Shown: positions 50,124 through 57,958 of the stretch, in pieces | Position numbering within the stretch: the stretch's first letter is position 1 | Layout: each line of letters opens with the position of its first letter | From: Oscillospiraceae bacterium | GTDB lineage: Bacteria > Bacillota > Clostridia > Oscillospirales > Oscillospiraceae | NCBI GenBank assembly: GCA_017624715.1 | Contig: JAGAMN010000027.1 | Span: 1-64,000 of the forward strand | DNA length: 64,000 bases | Direction of reading: 5' to 3' | Made by a program: the position numbers and the translations under genes | Notes under the pieces: model-generated | Told to the model about the DNA's origin: nothing | Databases searched by the model: none | What the model saw: the letters and a program-made list of their open reading frames with translations, nothing else

Positions 50124-51443
50124 TTACAGCAACGAATTGATATTTGCGGTAATGTCCCGGATGTTGTTTTGCATGGTCACATTGCCCTGCTTCAGCTCGG
50201 TTTCCACCTTGGTGATGGCATAAAGCACGGTGGAGTGATCCCGGGCAAACTGGACACCGATGTCCGGCAGACTCAAATTCGTCAGCTTGCGAACCAGGTA
50301 CATGGCCACCTGCCGGGGCTCGGCGATGCCCTTGCTCCGCTGGGTACCCCGAAGGGCAGTTTCGTCCACGGAGTAGAATTTGCAAACCTGGCTGATGATC
50401 AGGCTGGGGGTGGGCAGGGCGTTGCCCTCAACCTTAAACATATCGTCAATGGCCCGGGAGATATTGGGCAGATCCAGGGGCATATCGTTCAGCTCCTGAT
50501 AAGCCAGGATCTTCTTGACCGTGCCTTCCAGCTGGCGGATGTTGTTGGTGATGTTGATGGCGATGTAGTTGCAAACATCGTCGTCCAGGTCCAGATCCAT
50601 ACTCTTGGCCCGCTTGCGGATGATAGCCATACGGGTCTCATAATCCGGGGGCTGGATATCTACCGTCAGACCCCACAGGAAACGGCTCTTGAGCCGGTCT
50701 TCCAGAGTCAGCATATCGTCGGGCTTCCGGTCGGAGGTCAGGACGATTTGCTTGTGATCCTCGTAGAGCTTGTTGAAGGTATGGAAGAATTCTTCCTGGG
50801 TGGCTTCCTTACCGGCGATGAACTGAATATCGTCCACCAGGAACAGGTCCGCTTCCCGATACTTGCTCCGGAATTCGATATTCTTACCGGTCTGGATGGC
50901 GGTGATCAGCTCGTTGGCGAACTGGTCGCCTTTGATGTAGACAATGTTGGCATTGGGATTGCGCCCCCGCAGGCCGTTGGCAATGGCGTACAGCAGGTGG
51001 GTCTTACCCACGCCGGGAGGGCCGTAGATGAACAGGGGGTTATAGGCCTCACCAGGATGGTTGGTGACCGCCAGGGCCGCGCCGTGGGCGATGCGGTTGG
51101 AGCTGCCTACCACGAAGTTATCGAAGGAGAACTGGGGATTAAAATCCAGGGGGGTGGCAGCTTTGGCTTCGTCCTTTTTGTAATATTCGTCTCTTTCCCT
51201 ATCGCCAAAGACCACGACTTTGGCATCGGAATTGAAGAGCTCCTTCAGCGCATCCTCTACATGGGGGGCATAACGGCGCTGGATCATGCTCTGATGGAAT
51301 TCGTTGGGGGTATATAGGATCACCTTCTCGTCGGTCATTTCCAGGATGTCAGTATCCTCGAAACAGGACGAAACTACGGTGGAGGTCAGTTGTCTTTCTA
51401 GGTAGTTGATGATCTTCGCCCAGGCGTAAGAAGCAGCAGACAT
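50124..51443 (-). CDS. dnaA: Chromosomal replication initiator DnaA
   Basis: A 439-residue AAA+ initiator. Domain I is the N-terminal SAASYAWAKIINYLERQL. The linker is short (about 85-105). Domain III has Walker A GPPGVGKTHLLYA, Walker B LFLVDDIQFIAGKE and sensor/Arg motifs SDRKPDDM, LKSRFLWGLT. Domain IV is the HTH with the signature VQFARDHSTVLYAI that reads DnaA boxes. The start follows GAAAGGAGCCTATT. DnaA boxes lie downstream of the gene, in the dnaN gap. Confidence 0.97.
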   Translation of the reverse strand: MSAASYAWAKIINYLERQLTSTVVSSCFEDTDILEMTDEKVILYTPNEFHQSMIQRRYAPHVEDALKELFNSDAKVVVFGDRERDEYYKKDEAKAATPLDFNPQFSFDNFVVGSSNRIAHGAALAVTNHPGEAYNPLFIYGPPGVGKTHLLYAIANGLRGRNPNANIVYIKGDQFANELITAIQTGKNIEFRSKYREADLFLVDDIQFIAGKEATQEEFFHTFNKLYEDHKQIVLTSDRKPDDMLTLEDRLKSRFLWGLTVDIQPPDYETRMAIIRKRAKSMDLDLDDDVCNYIAINITNNIRQLEGTVKKILAYQELNDMPLDLPNISRAIDDMFKVEGNALPTPSLIISQVCKFYSVDETALRGTQRSKGIAEPRQVAMYLVRKLTNLSLPDIGVQFARDHSTVLYAITKVETELKQGNVTMQNNIRDITANINSLL

Positions 51444-51520
51444 AATAGGCTCCTTTCAAGGAATTTTTGTTAAAATATCGGATGGTAAACCGGTAAAAAA
51501 TGCATAATTTCTCACCGTAA

Positions 51521-51549
51521 ATTTTATCATATTTCTGTGTAAAAAACAA
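51521..51549 (-). promoter_or_regulatory. dnaA promoter
   Basis: On the minus strand: TTGTTT (51549-51544), 17-base spacer, TAAAAT (51526-51521), about 78 bases before the dnaA start. No perfect DnaA box is seen here. Confidence 0.7.
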
Positions 51550-51778
51550 GGTTTTTTTCAGCTTATACAATTAAAAAAAGAAAAGAAATCAACAATTTGC
51601 AGATGGGGTTTGTAAAATACATAACCGCGCGCCTCCTTCCTTAACGGATTGCCATTTTTTGTAATGAATGAGGGGGTTTGGTCCCTCTACAAATACGGAA
51701 AAAATGTTCAGAAGTTGCCCCGATTGATGCAACCAAAGAAAAAAAGACGCACCCGAGATGAAAATGTAATGAATATAG
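51550..51778. other. A/T-rich gap between dnaA promoter and repeats
   Basis: No gene. It contains A-rich runs, a short family C fragment (GGTTTGGTCCCTCTACA, about 51677) and a lone AAAAAAAGACGCACCCG arm at 51740-51757 that matches the left arm of the rsmG terminator at 51943. Confidence 0.5.
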
Positions 51779-51880
51779 TGTCATTCTGAGCGGAGGGCGC
51801 AGCCCGGAGTCGAAGAATCCGTATCCTTACTTATGGAGAAGCGGATCCTTCGACTCCCCTGCGGGTCGCTCAGGATGACA
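51779..51880. repeat. Family D palindromic repeat
   Basis: TGTCATTCTGAGCG left, CGCTCAGGATGACA right, inner GTCGAAGAATCCG and CGGATCCTTCGAC arms: the cleanest family D copy. Confidence 0.88.
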
Positions 51881-51883
51881 GAT

Positions 51884-51933
51884 CCTCATCCGCCCCAGTG
51901 TGCGCACTGGGGCACCTTCCCCAGAGGGGAAGG
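51884..51933. repeat. Family B repeat, half copy
   Basis: CCCCAGTGTGCGCACTGGGG followed by CCTTCCCCAGAGGGGAAGG. Confidence 0.75.
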
Positions 51934-51942
51934 CTTTGCGCA

Positions 51943-51975
51943 AAAAAAGACGCACCCGGGTGGGTGCGTCGGAAA
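51943..51975 (-). terminator. rsmG terminator
   Basis: GACGCACCC and GGGTGCGTC with A-run on the left; on the minus strand it ends in TTTTTTTGCGC. Confidence 0.85.
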
Positions 51976-51976
51976 A

Positions 51977-52678
51977 TTACAGGGGGCTTTGTTTGATTTT
52001 TGCGTAGCGCCGGGGGTACTGTGCCGGGGTAGGTGCGATTTTGCGCAGCACGATCACCGAATGGGTAGCGCCGTCAATGGGGAAATCCAGAATATTCTCT
52101 ACCTGCAGGCCCAATTTTTTTACGGCGTTCTTGGCTTCCGCCAGCTCTTCCCGGGCGGCAGAGCCCTTCATGGCCAGCACCGCGCCGCCGACTTTGACAA
52201 AGGGGGCAGTCAGCTCCAGCAGGATATTCAGCCGGGCAACAGCCCGGGATGTGGCATAATCAAAGGTTTCCCGATACTTAGGGGCAGCCTCCTCAGCCCG
52301 TGCGGTGACGCAGTTTGCCTGGATTCCTAGAGCAGGCAGGATCTCCTCCAGCCACTTGACACGCTTTCCCAGGCTGTCCAGCAAGGTCACATGGGTATCG
52401 CTGCAGCCGATGGCCACCGGTACGCCGGGAAATCCGGCACCGCAGCCCACATCGATCAGGGTTTTGTCCTTTAAATCCGCGGCGCAAAGCACCGACAGGG
52501 AGTCCAGTAAATGGAGTTTGGCCACGGCGGCAGGTTCGGTAATGGCGGTGAGGTTCATGACCTCATTTTGCTTTACCACCGCTTCGCCGAAGGCGCAGAG
52601 GGTATCAATCTGTGCTTCGGAAAGATCCAGATTCAGTTCCGGAAGGCCTTCCAGAAGGGTTTGCTTCATCAGATGCAT
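51977..52678 (-). CDS. rsmG: 16S rRNA (guanine-N7)-methyltransferase RsmG
   Basis: A 233-residue SAM methyltransferase (GidB) modifying G527 (E. coli numbering) of 16S rRNA. The SAM motif is LIDVGCGAGFPGVPVAI, followed by VTLLDSLGKRVKWLEE, and the catalytic face is YATSRAVARLNILLEL. The N-terminal helix bundle (LSEAQIDTLCAFGEAVVKQNEVMNLT) is typical. The start follows GGGAGGCTAAT. It is translated from an operon with the upstream DUF3810 gene (1-base gap). RsmG near dnaA is usual in Firmicutes; the soj-spo0J genes that often join it are elsewhere. Confidence 0.95.
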   Translation of the reverse strand: MHLMKQTLLEGLPELNLDLSEAQIDTLCAFGEAVVKQNEVMNLTAITEPAAVAKLHLLDSLSVLCAADLKDKTLIDVGCGAGFPGVPVAIGCSDTHVTLLDSLGKRVKWLEEILPALGIQANCVTARAEEAAPKYRETFDYATSRAVARLNILLELTAPFVKVGGAVLAMKGSAAREELAEAKNAVKKLGLQVENILDFPIDGATHSVIVLRKIAPTPAQYPRRYAKIKQSPL

Positions 52679-52679
52679 A

Positions 52680-53840
52680 TTAGCCTCCCAGATCTACCTG
52701 ATCTTTGTCCAGGGGGTCAAACTGCTCTACCTCGTCCTGATGCTGGGGCAGATAGATCTCCTGGATGTGCCAGCTGACCAGCAGGTCGCAGACCTGGCCG
52801 TAAGAGGCAGTGCCCTGATCGTCGCCACTGACCTTAATATAGGTATCGTTGACGGAACTGGCAAAATTGGAAGCATCATCGTCTATATTCGCGGCGAAAT
52901 AAGCCTTGTAGTCCGCCAGGTCGCCCCGGAGCTGATCGTTGATACCGTTATAGATCTGCTGGGCGGCGTTATTAGCGGCGGAAGTGCCCACGGAAACCAG
53001 GGCGTTATAGCAGTAGCGGAAGGCCATGAAATAGCCGGAATACTGGAATGTGGTGTCTTCGTGGACCCGGCAGGCCAAAAATGCTGCCAGGTTGGCATCC
53101 CGCTCGTAGCTGATGCACATCCGATGGGCCATTTCGTGGCACATGGTAAAGGGAATGCTCACTACGGGGATGTTGGGATTGACAGCGGCTTCTCCGGTCA
53201 AGGGCATGGTCATGCCGGTGATACCCATGGAGGTAAACCAATCTGCCCAGGCCAGCTCCTTAACAGGGGCGGTAGAGCCGGCAAATACGGCATAGGAATG
53301 TTTATAAGTCAGAGTCTCGAAGCCCTGGCCGGCAGAGTTGGCCATTTCGGAGAAGGAAGGATACTGGGGCTTGCCCGCTTCGTCCCGGGGAATTTGGGTG
53401 GCCAGTTCGTTGGCCATATCCCGGAAATAGGTGGTGGCTTCCGCCAGTTCCGTGGTTTCATAGGGATGGTCGGCAACCGTCAGACGAATATCGTCGGACA
53501 GAGGGCCGGCGTAGCTGTTCAGGCCGTATATACCTGTGTGCAGGGTAAAGATCAGCATAGCACCGGCTAAAACCCAGCCCAGCCACTGAACAAAGTTCCA
53601 TTTAAATATGATCATCAGCACCACGGTGGCGATAACAATGACGATGAGCATCACCGCCAGCACCTGCCACAGGCAGAAAGCCGCACCGGCAGTCCAATCC
53701 GCCAGGGTGGTCTGGATCAGACGGGTAAAGTAGGGATAGATCATGTCCACCAGGACCGTATGGGCCTTGGCAAATTCCATCATCGCCCAGGTGATGGCAC
53801 CCAAAAGACCGGCAGCCAAATAACCGCGCCAATATTTCAA
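52680..53840 (-). CDS. DUF3810 membrane protein (putative zinc metallopeptidase)
   Basis: A 386-residue protein with three membrane helices in the first 110 residues and a soluble domain containing MCHEMAHRMCISYERDANLAAFLAC. The HEMAH sequence fits the HExxH zinc-protease motif, with Glu in the following helix as a third-ligand candidate. This is the DUF3810 family, unstudied in detail. It starts at TTG after AAGGAGGTCATTCCT. It is cotranscribed with rsmG. The substrate is unknown; an extracytoplasmic active site is inferred from topology. Confidence 0.85.
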   Translation of the reverse strand: MKYWRGYLAAGLLGAITWAMMEFAKAHTVLVDMIYPYFTRLIQTTLADWTAGAAFCLWQVLAVMLIVIVIATVVLMIIFKWNFVQWLGWVLAGAMLIFTLHTGIYGLNSYAGPLSDDIRLTVADHPYETTELAEATTYFRDMANELATQIPRDEAGKPQYPSFSEMANSAGQGFETLTYKHSYAVFAGSTAPVKELAWADWFTSMGITGMTMPLTGEAAVNPNIPVVSIPFTMCHEMAHRMCISYERDANLAAFLACRVHEDTTFQYSGYFMAFRYCYNALVSVGTSAANNAAQQIYNGINDQLRGDLADYKAYFAANIDDDASNFASSVNDTYIKVSGDDQGTASYGQVCDLLVSWHIQEIYLPQHQDEVEQFDPLDKDQVDLGG

Positions 53841-53954
53841 AGGAATGACCTCCTTCTAAGGAAAAGTGAAAGGGATATACCTTCTAATAGTATAGCACAC
53901 TTTTTGCGCCTTGTCTGCCCCTAATTTATAATTTTTCGTAAATTTGCGAACAGC

Positions 53955-54051
53955 TGTCATTGCGAGGAGCTGAAGGCGACGTGGCAATCTCCCGGTAGGA
54001 GCAGAACTTTGGGGATTGCCACACCAGTGTGCGCACTGGTTCGCAATGACA
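53955..54051. repeat. Family A palindromic repeat
   Basis: TGTCATTGCGAGG left, GTTCGCAATGACA right, CCAGTGTGCGCACTGG hairpin. It lies upstream of the DUF3810-rsmG operon. Confidence 0.9.
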
Positions 54052-54065
54052 CCACTATTTTGACA

Positions 54066-54217
54066 CACCCTCTCCCTCTGGGAGTAGCAAAGCGAATCTA
54101 AATTATAATTGCGTAGCAATTACCTTTAGAATTGTGGCAGCACCAACGGTGCTGACGGAGAGGGTGTCCTCTCAGTCAAAAATCTTCGATTTTTGCCAGC
54201 TCCCCCAGAGGGGGAGC
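54066..54217. repeat. Family B palindromic repeat with nested mini-palindrome
   Basis: CACCCTCTCCCTCTGGGAG left, GCTCCCCCAGAGGGGGAGC right, with AAAAATCTTCGATTTTT. The left part is interrupted by the mini-palindrome at 54097-54130. Confidence 0.75.
54097..54130. repeat. Nested mini-palindrome, copy 1
   Basis: TCTAAATTATAATTGC, GTA, GCAATTACCTTTAGA: a 34-base inverted repeat inserted in a family B repeat. A related copy in opposite orientation sits in a family A repeat at 55687-55724. Confidence 0.7.
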
Positions 54218-54293
54218 CAAGGGAGGCAGCCATTGGTCCCTGCATACTATCCTAAATATTTTTAAAATTTTTTCTAAATGCGAATAATTCCTA

Positions 54294-54322
54294 TTGACAA
54301 ATAGAAACAAGTGTGCTATACT
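54294..54322 (+). promoter_or_regulatory. Promoter of the PerR/Fur-rubredoxin operon
   Basis: TTGACA (54294-54299), 17-base spacer, TATACT (54317-54322): near-perfect consensus. Confidence 0.88.
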
Positions 54323-54330
54323 CAGCTCGT

Positions 54331-54351
54331 AAATAAGAAACATTCTTATTT
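54331..54351. promoter_or_regulatory. Probable PerR/Fur operator
   Basis: AAATAAGAA, ACA, TTCTTATTT: a perfect 9-bp inverted repeat 8 bases after the -10 box, over the expected transcription start. Its A/T composition and size fit Per/Fur boxes, and the regulator is encoded right behind it, so autorepression is likely. Confidence 0.78.
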
Positions 54352-54374
54352 AGAACTGCGACAGGAGGAAGCTT

Positions 54375-54764
54375 ATGGAACAAAAAAACAAGCGTTTCAA
54401 AAAGCGCGATGCGATTTTGGACTGTGTCCGCGAGACAAAGGTCCATCCTTCTGCCGATTGGGTCTACGCCCGGCTAAAGCCGGATATCTCCGATCTGTCT
54501 CTTGGCACGGTCTACCGGAATCTGGCTCTGTTTAAGGAGCAAGGTCTGATCACCAGCCTGGGAACGGTGAAAGGTGTAGAGCGATTCGATGGCAATACCG
54601 ATCCCCATGTCCACTTCATTTGCTGCGATTGCGGCGCTGTGGACGATCTGATGGAGATCCAGCTGCCGACAGAATTGACCTGCGCAGCGGCAGCGTCCTG
54701 CGGCGGAAGTATTCAAAGCAGTCAATTAATTTTCACCGGCAAGTGCCGAAAATGTCAAAATTAA
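54375..54764 (+). CDS. Fur-family regulator, PerR-like
   Basis: A 129-residue Fur-superfamily repressor. The N-terminal winged helix has [14 protein letters not shown] and [19 protein letters not shown] (recognition helix). The metal sensing part is [21 protein letters not shown], and a structural zinc site is built from CxxC pairs (CCDC and CRKC at the C-terminus). Small size and operon with rubredoxin and rubrerythrin point to peroxide sensing (PerR) over iron sensing. The start follows ACAGGAGGAAGCTT. PerR releases its operator when Fe-catalysed His oxidation occurs. Confidence 0.88.
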   Translation: MEQKNKRFKKRDAILDCVRETKVHPSADWVYARLKPDISDLSLGTVYRNLALFKEQGLITSLGTVKGVERFDGNTDPHVHFICCDCGAVDDLMEIQLPTELTCAAAASCGGSIQSSQLIFTGKCRKCQN

Positions 54765-54783
54765 AATTTGGAGGAATATAGTT

Positions 54784-54900
54784 ATGAAAAAGTTTGTTTG
54801 TGATGTCTGCGGTTACGTCTACGAGGGCGAGGAACTGCCTGAAGATTACGAGTGCCCCCTCTGCGGCGTCGGCCCTGACCAGTTTTCTGAAGAAGCTTAA
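54784..54900 (+). CDS. Short rubredoxin
   Basis: A 38-residue rubredoxin: [16 protein letters not shown] with C6 and C9, ECPLCG with C24 and C27, ending DQFSEEA. It is shorter than the usual 52-54 residues because the loop between the Cys pairs is reduced. The same compact form is fused at the N-terminus of the next gene, so the two are probably duplicates. One Fe(Cys)4 centre transfers electrons to rubrerythrin-type peroxidases. The start follows TTGGAGGAATATAGTT. Confidence 0.93.
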   Translation: MKKFVCDVCGYVYEGEELPEDYECPLCGVGPDQFSEEA

Positions 54901-54948
54901 ATAATTAAAATATACACTATAAAACATTAAATTTTGGAGGATTTTGTT

Positions 54949-55539
54949 ATGAAAAAGTTTGTTTGCCCCGTTTGTGGTTACGTTCATGAGGCCGAGGCTA
55001 TGCCTGAGGGCTTTGTCTGCCCCATCTGCAAGGTTCCCGGTTCCAAGTTCAAGGTTATGGAAGAAGGCAAGCTGGCCGCAGAGCATGAGTTCGGCATCTA
55101 CGAGAAGACCGTGAAGAACAATCCCGACATCTCCGAAGAAGACAAGGCGTTCATCCTGGAGCAGCTGATGGCGAACTTCCAGGGCGAGTGCAGCGAGGTC
55201 GGTATGTACCTGTGCATGGCCCGCATCGCACACCGCGAGGGTTACCCCGAGATCGGTCTGTACTGGGAGAAGGCAGCCTTCGAAGAGGCTGAGCACGCTG
55301 CTAAGTTCGCTGAGCTGCTGGGCAGCACCCTGGAGCCCAACATGAAGGCCGACACCAAGTCTAACCTGGCATGGCGCGTGGACTGCGAGTACGGCGCAAC
55401 CTCCGGCAAGTTCGACCTGGCCAAGGTCGCCAAGGCCAATGGTCTGGATGCCATCCACGACACCGTCCACGAGATGGCCCGCGACGAAGCCCGCCACGGC
55501 CGCGCTCTGGAAGGCCTGCTGAAGCGCTACTTCAAGTAA
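54949..55539 (+). CDS. Reverse rubrerythrin (rubredoxin + di-iron domain)
   Basis: A 196-residue fusion: an N-terminal compact rubredoxin domain (C6, C9, C24, C27), then a four-helix di-iron domain (about 60-196) with [53 protein letters not shown] and [16 protein letters not shown] supplying Glu/His ligands. This domain order is the reverse of classical rubrerythrin and is known from clostridia as an NADH-linked H2O2/O2 reductase. The start is at ATG 54949 after TTTTGGAGGATTTTGTT. It is cotranscribed with the rubredoxin. Confidence 0.94.
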   Translation: MKKFVCPVCGYVHEAEAMPEGFVCPICKVPGSKFKVMEEGKLAAEHEFGIYEKTVKNNPDISEEDKAFILEQLMANFQGECSEVGMYLCMARIAHREGYPEIGLYWEKAAFEEAEHAAKFAELLGSTLEPNMKADTKSNLAWRVDCEYGATSGKFDLAKVAKANGLDAIHDTVHEMARDEARHGRALEGLLKRYFK

Positions 55540-55562
55540 TTTAATACCGACGATATTCACTA

Positions 55563-55598
55563 CCGCCGGTCTCCATGCCGGGGACCGGCGGCTTTCTT
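55563..55598 (+). terminator. Rubrerythrin operon terminator
   Basis: CCGCCGGTC and GACCGGCGG arms with an inner CCCGG-like loop, then CTTTCTTTG. Confidence 0.8.
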
Positions 55599-55607
55599 TG
55601 TAAAACC

Positions 55608-55750
55608 CGTCATTGCGAGGCCGCAGGCCGTGGCAATCCCCCGGTTAGGAGTAGAATATAGGAGATTGCCACGTCGGGCTACGCTTTTCTAAGGTAATTG
55701 CTTAACGCAATTGTTTATTTAGAATCGCTTCGCCACTCCTCGCAATGACA
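55608..55750. repeat. Family A palindromic repeat with nested mini-palindrome
   Basis: CGTCATTGCGAGG left, CCTCGCAATGACA right; between GTCGGGCTACGCTT and CGCCACTCC lies the insertion 55687-55724. Confidence 0.9.
55687..55724. repeat. Nested mini-palindrome, copy 2
   Basis: TTCTAAGGTAATTGC and GCAATTGTTTATTTAGAA: an inverted repeat related to 54097-54130 but in opposite orientation, inserted in a family A repeat. Confidence 0.7.
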
Positions 55751-55776
55751 CAATCTAATGAAAAGGAGAAAATTCT

Positions 55777-56106
55777 ATGAAAATTCGTATCGACAAAGAT
55801 GTTGTGACCTTTACCCCGGAGCATGCTGCCGAAGCTGCAGAGCTGGAAGCCCTGTGGATCAAGATGGGCAACTGCCTGGGCGGAAATAAATCCTTAGAGC
55901 CCATTGGCGTGTACATACCCTCCGAGAACAAGACCGCCAATTTCCACATCGCCGGTCTGAGTGAGGAAGAAGCCAAGGCCATTCCTGAAATCCGGGCGCC
56001 TTATGATACCGATGTGTACTGCGTCACCTGTAACAAGACTGTCCATGTCAAGGCCGGTGAGGTGGTTCCCTTCTGCTGTGGCCGCCTGATGGAGATTTTG
56101 GATTAA
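55777..56106 (+). CDS. Protein with C-terminal desulforedoxin-like iron site
   Basis: A 109-residue protein. The C-terminus has C82-x2-C85-x14-C100-C101 (VYCVTCNKTVHVKAGEVVPFCCGRLMEILD split), closely like the Fe(Cys)4 site of desulforedoxin and the N-terminal domain of desulfoferrodoxin (C-x2-C-x15-CC). The N-terminal 75 residues are an unfamiliar alpha/beta domain and lack the catalytic superoxide-reductase His/Cys set. The start follows AAAAGGAGAAAATTCT. Adjacency to PerR, rubredoxin and rubrerythrin suggests an electron-transfer or oxidative-stress function. Confidence 0.7.
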   Translation: MKIRIDKDVVTFTPEHAAEAAELEALWIKMGNCLGGNKSLEPIGVYIPSENKTANFHIAGLSEEEAKAIPEIRAPYDTDVYCVTCNKTVHVKAGEVVPFCCGRLMEILD

Positions 56107-56116
56107 CCCAATCATA

Positions 56117-56137
56117 ACCACCGGCCGTGCCGGTGGT
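56117..56137. terminator. Hairpin after the desulforedoxin-like gene, copy 1
   Basis: ACCACCGGC, CGT, GCCGGTGGT. The same hairpin recurs at 56421-56441, after an intervening family B repeat. Confidence 0.7.
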
Positions 56138-56249
56138 ATGCACAGGCCCCCTTAGGGCCTATTACCAGCCGAGCCTATAGGCTCATCGAATTATCTTTCG
56201 CTTGCGTGTCCTGCCCTACCACCGCAGATGCGGTTATGTGCAAACCCAA

Positions 56250-56380
56250 GGCCCCCTTGTGTAAAGGGGGCTGTCAGCCGAACTGGCTGACTGGGGGATT
56301 GTCACTATTAGAACAATCCCTCCGTCAAAAATCGGTTCCCAAAACCGATTTTTGCCACCTCCCTTTGCACAAGGGAGGCT
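56250..56380. repeat. Family B palindromic repeat
   Basis: GCCCCCTTGTGTAAAGGGGGC, CAGCCGAACTGGCTG, AAAAATCGG...CCGATTTTT and CCTCCCTTTGCACAAGGGAGG. Confidence 0.88.
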
Positions 56381-56420
56381 TTCCGCTGCGGCGGGACTGG
56401 CATAGCTAAAGCTTTTTGGA

Positions 56421-56441
56421 ACCACCGGCACTGCCGGTGGT
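56421..56441. terminator. Hairpin copy 2
   Basis: ACCACCGGC, ACT, GCCGGTGGT, followed by ATTCTTGT. Near-duplicate of 56117-56137. Confidence 0.7.
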
Positions 56442-56457
56442 ATTCTTGTACAATCAG

Positions 56458-56487
56458 AAAAGAGCCGGTGGTAACACCGGCTCTTTT
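56458..56487 (+). terminator. Intrinsic terminator
   Basis: AAAAGAGCCGGTG and CACCGGCTCTTTT around GTAA. Confidence 0.88.
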
Positions 56488-56532
56488 GTCGCTTAGGCGG
56501 ATGAGCCCCTGCGCACAGAATGACAAACAGGC

Positions 56533-56561
56533 TTGTTCTTCCCGGGTTTTTATGCTACAAT
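56533..56561 (+). promoter_or_regulatory. Promoter of the acyltransferase gene
   Basis: TTGTTC (56533-56538), 17-base spacer, TACAAT (56556-56561). Confidence 0.65.
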
Positions 56562-56591
56562 GGGGAAAACACACGAAAAAGGGGAAAAGCC

Positions 56592-57641
56592 ATGCTGCAG
56601 ACGAAAAACAGAATTCTGTGGATCGATATTGCCAAGGCAATTACCATTTTGCTGGTGGTATTCGGTCACACCCTCCGGGGCGGCGAAGTCCAGAGAATGG
56701 TGTACGGTTTTCATGTGCCCACATTCTTCTTACTGGCGGGCATGACCTGCAAAACCACGGACATCAAAAAGCAAATCGGGAAAGATACCCTGCGGATCAT
56801 GGTCCCTTATTACATATTCGGACTTGCCAGTATTTTGATTTTCCTGGTTCTTGGTAAAGTGGCCGCTGAAAGCTTTGCACTGGATGTCAATACGGACTTG
56901 GGCAGCAATCTGCTGGAGTTACTCCTTGCCAATCCCAAGGGCGGCAGAATGAAATTTAATCTGCCTTTGTGGTTTTTGCCCTGTCTGTATGTGACCAAGC
57001 TGATGTATTACGGAATCCACAAGCTCTTCCGGGGAAAACAGGGCAAGATCCTGCCGGCCGGTTTGATTTTGGCGGCGCTGGGCTTTGTTTATACGGCTTT
57101 CCGGCTGCCTTCCCTGCCCTTTAATTTCTCCGTGGCGCTGAAAATGCTGGTGTTTTTCGCCTTCGGTCAATGGCTGTTCCGGATGATCGACAACGGAAAA
57201 ATTCGGTTCAAAGGTGGATGGCTCAACTGCATACCGGGCGTTTTGCTGCTGGTGGTGGCTTGCCTGGTGGGCTATCTGGCGCCGAAAGTAAACTATTCCG
57301 GCGATACATTTCCCCACATCGGCGCATTTGTTATCACCTCGCTGACCGGTACGGTGGGCATTTGCTTCCTGTCGGTGGGAATCGGAAAAAGTCGGGCTTT
57401 GGAGTTTGTGGGCAAGAATACCCTGGCGGTGCTGCTGATGCACAAATTCCCGGTGTTGCTGCTGCAGACCGTTGGCCCGCAAAAAGATCTGATCGCCCGG
57501 TACGACACCCTGTTTGGTGTGGCGGCCTGCCTGGTGGCGGCCATGTCAGCGCTGACTTTGTGCCTGGCTGTGGGCTGGGTGATTCGACGGTTTCTGCCCT
57601 TTTTATTTGGAGATTTCTCTTGTTTTAAATGGAAAAAGTAG
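56592..57641 (+). CDS. Acyltransferase family 3 membrane protein
   Basis: A 349-residue protein with about ten membrane helices. The N-terminal signature RILWIDIAKAITILLVVFGHT contains the catalytic His of acyltransferase_3 proteins, followed by FHVPTFFLLAGM and, later, GGRMKFNLPLWFLPCLY. Members O-acetylate sugars or peptidoglycan-linked glycans at the membrane, and the donor is usually acetyl-CoA. No SGNH domain is attached, so the acceptor may be a small glycan. It has its own promoter, and the start follows AAAGGGGAAAAGCC. Confidence 0.85.
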   Translation: MLQTKNRILWIDIAKAITILLVVFGHTLRGGEVQRMVYGFHVPTFFLLAGMTCKTTDIKKQIGKDTLRIMVPYYIFGLASILIFLVLGKVAAESFALDVNTDLGSNLLELLLANPKGGRMKFNLPLWFLPCLYVTKLMYYGIHKLFRGKQGKILPAGLILAALGFVYTAFRLPSLPFNFSVALKMLVFFAFGQWLFRMIDNGKIRFKGGWLNCIPGVLLLVVACLVGYLAPKVNYSGDTFPHIGAFVITSLTGTVGICFLSVGIGKSRALEFVGKNTLAVLLMHKFPVLLLQTVGPQKDLIARYDTLFGVAACLVAAMSALTLCLAVGWVIRRFLPFLFGDFSCFKWKK

Positions 57642-57647
57642 GGACGA

Positions 57648-57678
57648 GCCTTGGCCCCCTCAAAGAGGGGGCCAAGGC
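57648..57678. repeat. Family B hairpin, half copy
   Basis: GCCTTGGCCCCCTC and GAGGGGGCCAAGGC, immediately after the acyltransferase stop codon. Confidence 0.7.
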
Positions 57679-57680
57679 AG

Positions 57681-57720
57681 CTACCGGCAGATTGCCACGG
57701 CCTGCGGCCTCGCAATGACA
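57681..57720. repeat. Family A repeat, right half
   Basis: AGATTGCCACGGCCTGCGGC then CTCGCAATGACA. Confidence 0.85.
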
Positions 57721-57722
57721 GC

Positions 57723-57753
57723 AAAAAAGACACGCTCGAAGGCGTGTCTTTTG
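57723..57753 (+). terminator. Terminator, copy 1
   Basis: AAAAAAGACACGC and GCGTGTCTTTT around TCGAAG. Near-duplicate of 57919-57950. Confidence 0.85.
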
Positions 57754-57770
57754 AGTATGTCAAAAAGCGG

Positions 57771-57904
57771 TGTCATTCCGAGCCAGTGCGCACACTGGCG
57801 TGGGAATCTCCCGGAATTTGAACAATTTCTTCAAAAACTGTCATTTACTTCTGTTTTGGGGATTGCCACACCAGTGACAACGGGTCACTGGTTCGCAATG
57901 ACAG
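57771..57904. repeat. Family A palindromic repeat (long centre)
   Basis: TGTCATTCCGAG left, TTCGCAATGACA right; CCAGTGCGCACACTGG and CCAGTGACAACGGGTCACTGG hairpins. Confidence 0.88.
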
Positions 57905-57918
57905 TTCTTGTACAATCT

Positions 57919-57950
57919 AAAAAGACACGCTCGGAAGAGCGTGTCTTTTT
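57919..57950. terminator. Bidirectional terminator of the decarboxylase operon, copy 2
   Basis: AAAAAGACACGCTC and GAGCGTGTCTTTTT around GGAA; it lies 9 bases after the end of oadB1 on the minus strand. Confidence 0.9.
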
Positions 57951-57958
57951 TATACGAA

